Assembly (NCBI GenBank): GCA_003222535.1
Contig: QHWJ01000060.1
Location: 1 to 32,977 of the forward strand
Reading direction: 5' to 3'
Source: Acidobacteriota bacterium
GTDB taxonomy: Bacteria; Acidobacteriota; Vicinamibacteria; Vicinamibacterales; CAVVIG01
Length of the DNA stretch: 32,977 bases
Each line of letters opens with the position of its first letter. Position 1 is the first letter of the stretch. Positions 31,180 through 32,977 of the stretch are shown here, one piece after another. Under the pieces are notes generated by a model. The model saw only the letters and a program-made list of their open reading frames with translations. It made no database searches and was not told the origin of the DNA. Both the position numbers and the translations under genes were made by a program.

Positions 31180-32139
31180 ATGAAAGTCGTGATCGCCGGC
31201 GGAAGCGGATTTCTCGGGCGTCCCCTCGCGGCCGCTCTCACCGCGGACGGCCACGACGTCGTAACCCTCACCCGCGTCGCGCCGGCGGCACGCGGCGCCA
31301 ACCGTAACGCGATGGCCGCAGCCGACGGTAGCGCGAAGGCTTCAGCCGAGCGATCAGCCGCGTGGACGCCCGACGGCCGCACCGGCCCCTGGGCCTCGGA
31401 GATCGACGCCGCCGGCGCCGTCGTCAACCTCGCGGGCGAATCGATCGCCGGCAGCCGCTGGACGGCCGCGCACAAGCGGCGGATTCTCGACAGCCGCGTG
31501 CAGGCGACGCGCAGTCTCGTCGCCGCCATCCGCGGCGCCGCCACGCCTCCGCGTGTATTCGTGAGCGGATCCGCCGTGGGCTACTACGGCCCGCTCGACG
31601 ACGAGATCGCGACGGAAGACACGAGGCCCGGATCCGACTTCCTCGCGGGCGTGTGCGTCCAGTGGGAGGCGGAAGCGGCGCGGGCCGCGAGCGATCGCAC
31701 GCGCGTGGTCGGCATCCGCACCGGTCTGGTTCTCGAACGGGACGGCGGGGCGCTGCCCGAGATGCTGCCTCCGTTCAGGTTCGGCGCCGGTGGACCTGTG
31801 GGGTCGGGGCGGCAATACTGGCCCTGGATCCATCGCGCGGATTGGATCGCGCTCGTGCAATGGGCGCTCCAGAGGCCCGAGGCGAGCGGCGCGTTCAACG
31901 CGACGGCGCCGAATCCGGTCACCAACAGGGATTTCGCCAGGGCGCTCGGCCGCGCGGTGCATCGTCCCGCGTTCATGCCCGCGCCGGCTTTCGCGCTGCG
32001 CATCATGCTGGGGGAAATGGCGGACGCATTGCTGCTGTCCGGACAGCGCGCCGTGCCCGCCAGAGCCGAGCGTCTTGGCTTCCGCTTCCGTTACCCACGC
32101 ATAGACGAGGCGCTCGATGCGCTCTTCGGCCACGCGTAG
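31180..32139 (+). CDS. YfcH-like NAD-dependent epimerase/dehydratase family protein
   Basis: The 319-residue protein has a Rossmann fold: MKVVIAGGSGFLGRPLA (nucleotide loop GGSGFLG), AVVNLAGESIAGSRW, RRILDSRVQATRSLV, then VSGSAVGYYG with the Tyr of the SDR site. The C-terminal region has RFGAGGPVGSG and WPWIHRADWIALV. These are features of the YfcH/SDR39U1 (TIGR01777) family, whose substrate is not known. A segment of about 25 residues (AARGANRNAMAAADGSAKAS...) precedes AWTPDGRTGPW and is absent in typical members; it includes a possible small hairpin. The ATG at 31180 has GGAG nine nucleotides upstream. Confidence 0.9.
   Translation: MKVVIAGGSGFLGRPLAAALTADGHDVVTLTRVAPAARGANRNAMAAADGSAKASAERSAAWTPDGRTGPWASEIDAAGAVVNLAGESIAGSRWTAAHKRRILDSRVQATRSLVAAIRGAATPPRVFVSGSAVGYYGPLDDEIATEDTRPGSDFLAGVCVQWEAEAARAASDRTRVVGIRTGLVLERDGGALPEMLPPFRFGAGGPVGSGRQYWPWIHRADWIALVQWALQRPEASGAFNATAPNPVTNRDFARALGRAVHRPAFMPAPAFALRIMLGEMADALLLSGQRAVPARAERLGFRFRYPRIDEALDALFGHA
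31326..31354. repeat. Possible small hairpin inside the YfcH-like gene
   Basis: ggtag followed by cgcgaaggc-ttca-gccgagcg. The arms pair imperfectly, but the gtag prefix and ggc-ttca-gcc centre resemble the hairpins in the hisH and TolC genes. It lies in the extra segment of the protein. Confidence 0.45.
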
Positions 32140-32155
32140 CGCGGCCGAAGAGCGC
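32119..32155. terminator. Hairpin over the YfcH-like gene stop
   Basis: Perfect 13-bp inverted repeat gcgctcttcggcc (32119-32131) / ggccgaagagcgc (32143-32155), with the TAG stop in the 11-nt loop. No T-tract follows. It lies between convergent genes, so a termination or mRNA-end function is likely. Confidence 0.6.
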
Positions 32156-32160
32156 CGCGT

Positions 32161-32241
32161 CATGGCTAAGGGCTGATGGCTTATGGCTGTGCGACTGGTT
32201 GGCCATCAACCATAGCCATGAGCCATCAGCCATTAGCCATG
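32161..32241. repeat. Inverted heptamer array between convergent genes
   Basis: Arm 1 (32161-32188) is four heptamers of the type catggct; arm 2 (32214-32241) is the inverse, agccatg-agccatc-agccatt-agccatg. Arms match at 26 of 28 positions. Arm 2 supplies the last four codons and the stop of the minus-strand dehydrogenase. The same word follows hisA at 5454. Confidence 0.92.
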
Positions 32242-32977
32242 GCGGATTTGTACGCTTTCCACGCCGGACGGATGAAGCTGCGATCGAGCGCCTTCACGGT
32301 GGCGGCGCCGCTCAGGCCGAGCGCAATCCGCAGCTCACCCTGCAGGAGCTCGACGACGCGCTGGACGCCGAGCTGACCGAACGCGGCGAGGCCCCAGAGG
32401 TACGGACGGCCGATCAGAATCGCGCGCGCGCCGAGGGCGAGCGCCTTGATCACGTCGCCGCCGCGCCGGATGCCGCCGTCGACGAGCACCGGGATTCGTC
32501 CGCTGACCGCGTCGACCACCTCGGGCAGCGCGTCGAGTGTGCCGCCCATGCCGTCGAGCGTTCGCGCGCCGTGATTCGACACGACGATCGCGCGCGCGCC
32601 GTTCTCGACGGCGAGGCGCGCGTCTTCCGCCGTCAGGATGCCTTTGACGACGATCGGCAGCTTCGTCGCGGGACGCACCCACTTCATCCACTCCCACGTC
32701 AGGTTCGGCGTGTACGGATCGAGCATGCCGGCCTGGAAGCCGACGCGGAACTCCTGCGTGCCGAAGACGCGCGTCCGCGCCCACTCCGGATCCCATTGAT
32801 CGCGGCTCGGACGATCGCGCGCGCTGGTGTACGGATAGTCGACGGTGACGCAGATCGCCGACGCGCCGGCATCCTCGGATCGTTTCGCGAAGTCGACCGC
32901 TTGCGCCTGCGTCGCTTCGCCGAGCGTCGCCGCCCACCAGTTCGGCGCCTGGCCCGCCTTGCCCATCTCCGCCAGCA
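32226..32977 (-). CDS. FMN-dependent alpha-hydroxy-acid dehydrogenase (partial)
   Basis: The C-terminal ~250 residues of a lactate/glycolate oxidase-type TIM-barrel flavoenzyme are present; the N terminus lies beyond the window. It shows CVTVDYPYTSARDR, PIVVKGILTAEDA, the active-site IVVSNHGARTLDG (catalytic His and substrate Arg present), PVLVDGGIRRGGDV and AILIGRPYLWGLAAFG, the FMN phosphate loop. The family oxidises L-lactate, glycolate or mandelate-like acids; the substrate is not certain. The final residues Met-Ala-Asn-Gly and the TGA come from a heptamer array, so the original C-terminal tail may have been replaced. Confidence 0.93.
   Translation of the reverse strand, partial: LAEMGKAGQAPNWWAATLGEATQAQAVDFAKRSEDAGASAICVTVDYPYTSARDRPSRDQWDPEWARTRVFGTQEFRVGFQAGMLDPYTPNLTWEWMKWVRPATKLPIVVKGILTAEDARLAVENGARAIVVSNHGARTLDGMGGTLDALPEVVDAVSGRIPVLVDGGIRRGGDVIKALALGARAILIGRPYLWGLAAFGQLGVQRVVELLQGELRIALGLSGAATVKALDRSFIRPAWKAYKSAMANG

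Overview
The window is GC-rich chromosomal DNA, almost fully coding, with many translationally coupled genes (ATGA/GTGA overlaps) and many intergenic short-word repeats. It has no tRNA, rRNA, CRISPR array or complete mobile element. Gene content (histidine operon, GH/GT2 fusion, NHL-repeat protein, DUF4097 protein, YbhGFSR-like exporter, TonB-receptor and CotH remnants) and the repeat style fit a soil or sediment Acidobacteriota, perhaps class Vicinamibacteria. That placement is an inference, because no marker gene is present.

Layout. (1) 1-5461, plus strand: histidine biosynthesis, hisD-hisC-hisB-hisH-hisF-hisA. hisG and hisI/E are not in the window. (2) 5530-6285: secreted DUF4097-type beta-repeat protein. 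(3) 6433-17888, plus strand: a probable cell-surface glycoconjugate cluster. It holds a glycoside-hydrolase/GT2 fusion (frameshifted near its end), a membrane NHL-repeat protein, a type-I ABC exporter, two glycosyltransferases, a PIG-L deacetylase, a methyltransferase, and a thymidylate-kinase-like P-loop protein paired with a P-loop-less partner. (4) 17889-23300: a decayed accessory region. It has a CotH-kinase C-terminal remnant, an intact PLD-family protein, an unassigned decayed stretch, a metallophosphoesterase pseudogene, an intact archaeal-type ATPase with a promoter-like dyad, a group II intron reverse-transcriptase remnant and a TonB-receptor N-terminal remnant. (5) 23310-30930, minus strand: a seven-gene export operon, TetR - HlyD - ATPase - TolC - ATPase - ABC-2 permease - ABC-2 permease, resembling cecR-ybhGFSR with ybhF split in two and a TolC gene between the halves. 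(6) 31180-32139 plus: YfcH-like epimerase. (7) 32226-32977 minus: the C-terminal part of an FMN-dependent alpha-hydroxy-acid dehydrogenase.

The most unusual signal is the repeats. Twelve loci carry arrays of very short words, with a 7-nt period at seven loci and an 8-9-nt period at five. Most are arranged as a direct array followed by its inverted array, so they can fold into long hairpins. Each locus has its own word but the architecture is shared. Arrays usually begin at or within a few bases of a stop codon, and in two unrelated genes (hisA and the dehydrogenase) the array supplies the last codons and the stop. A second class, small GC-rich hairpins, sits in frame inside coding sequences (hisH, the TolC gene twice, probably the epimerase and the GT2 fusion). 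A third, longer palindromic element appears inserted in frame in an active-site loop of hisF. The window therefore shows several repeat families remodelling gene ends and protein loops without destroying the genes.
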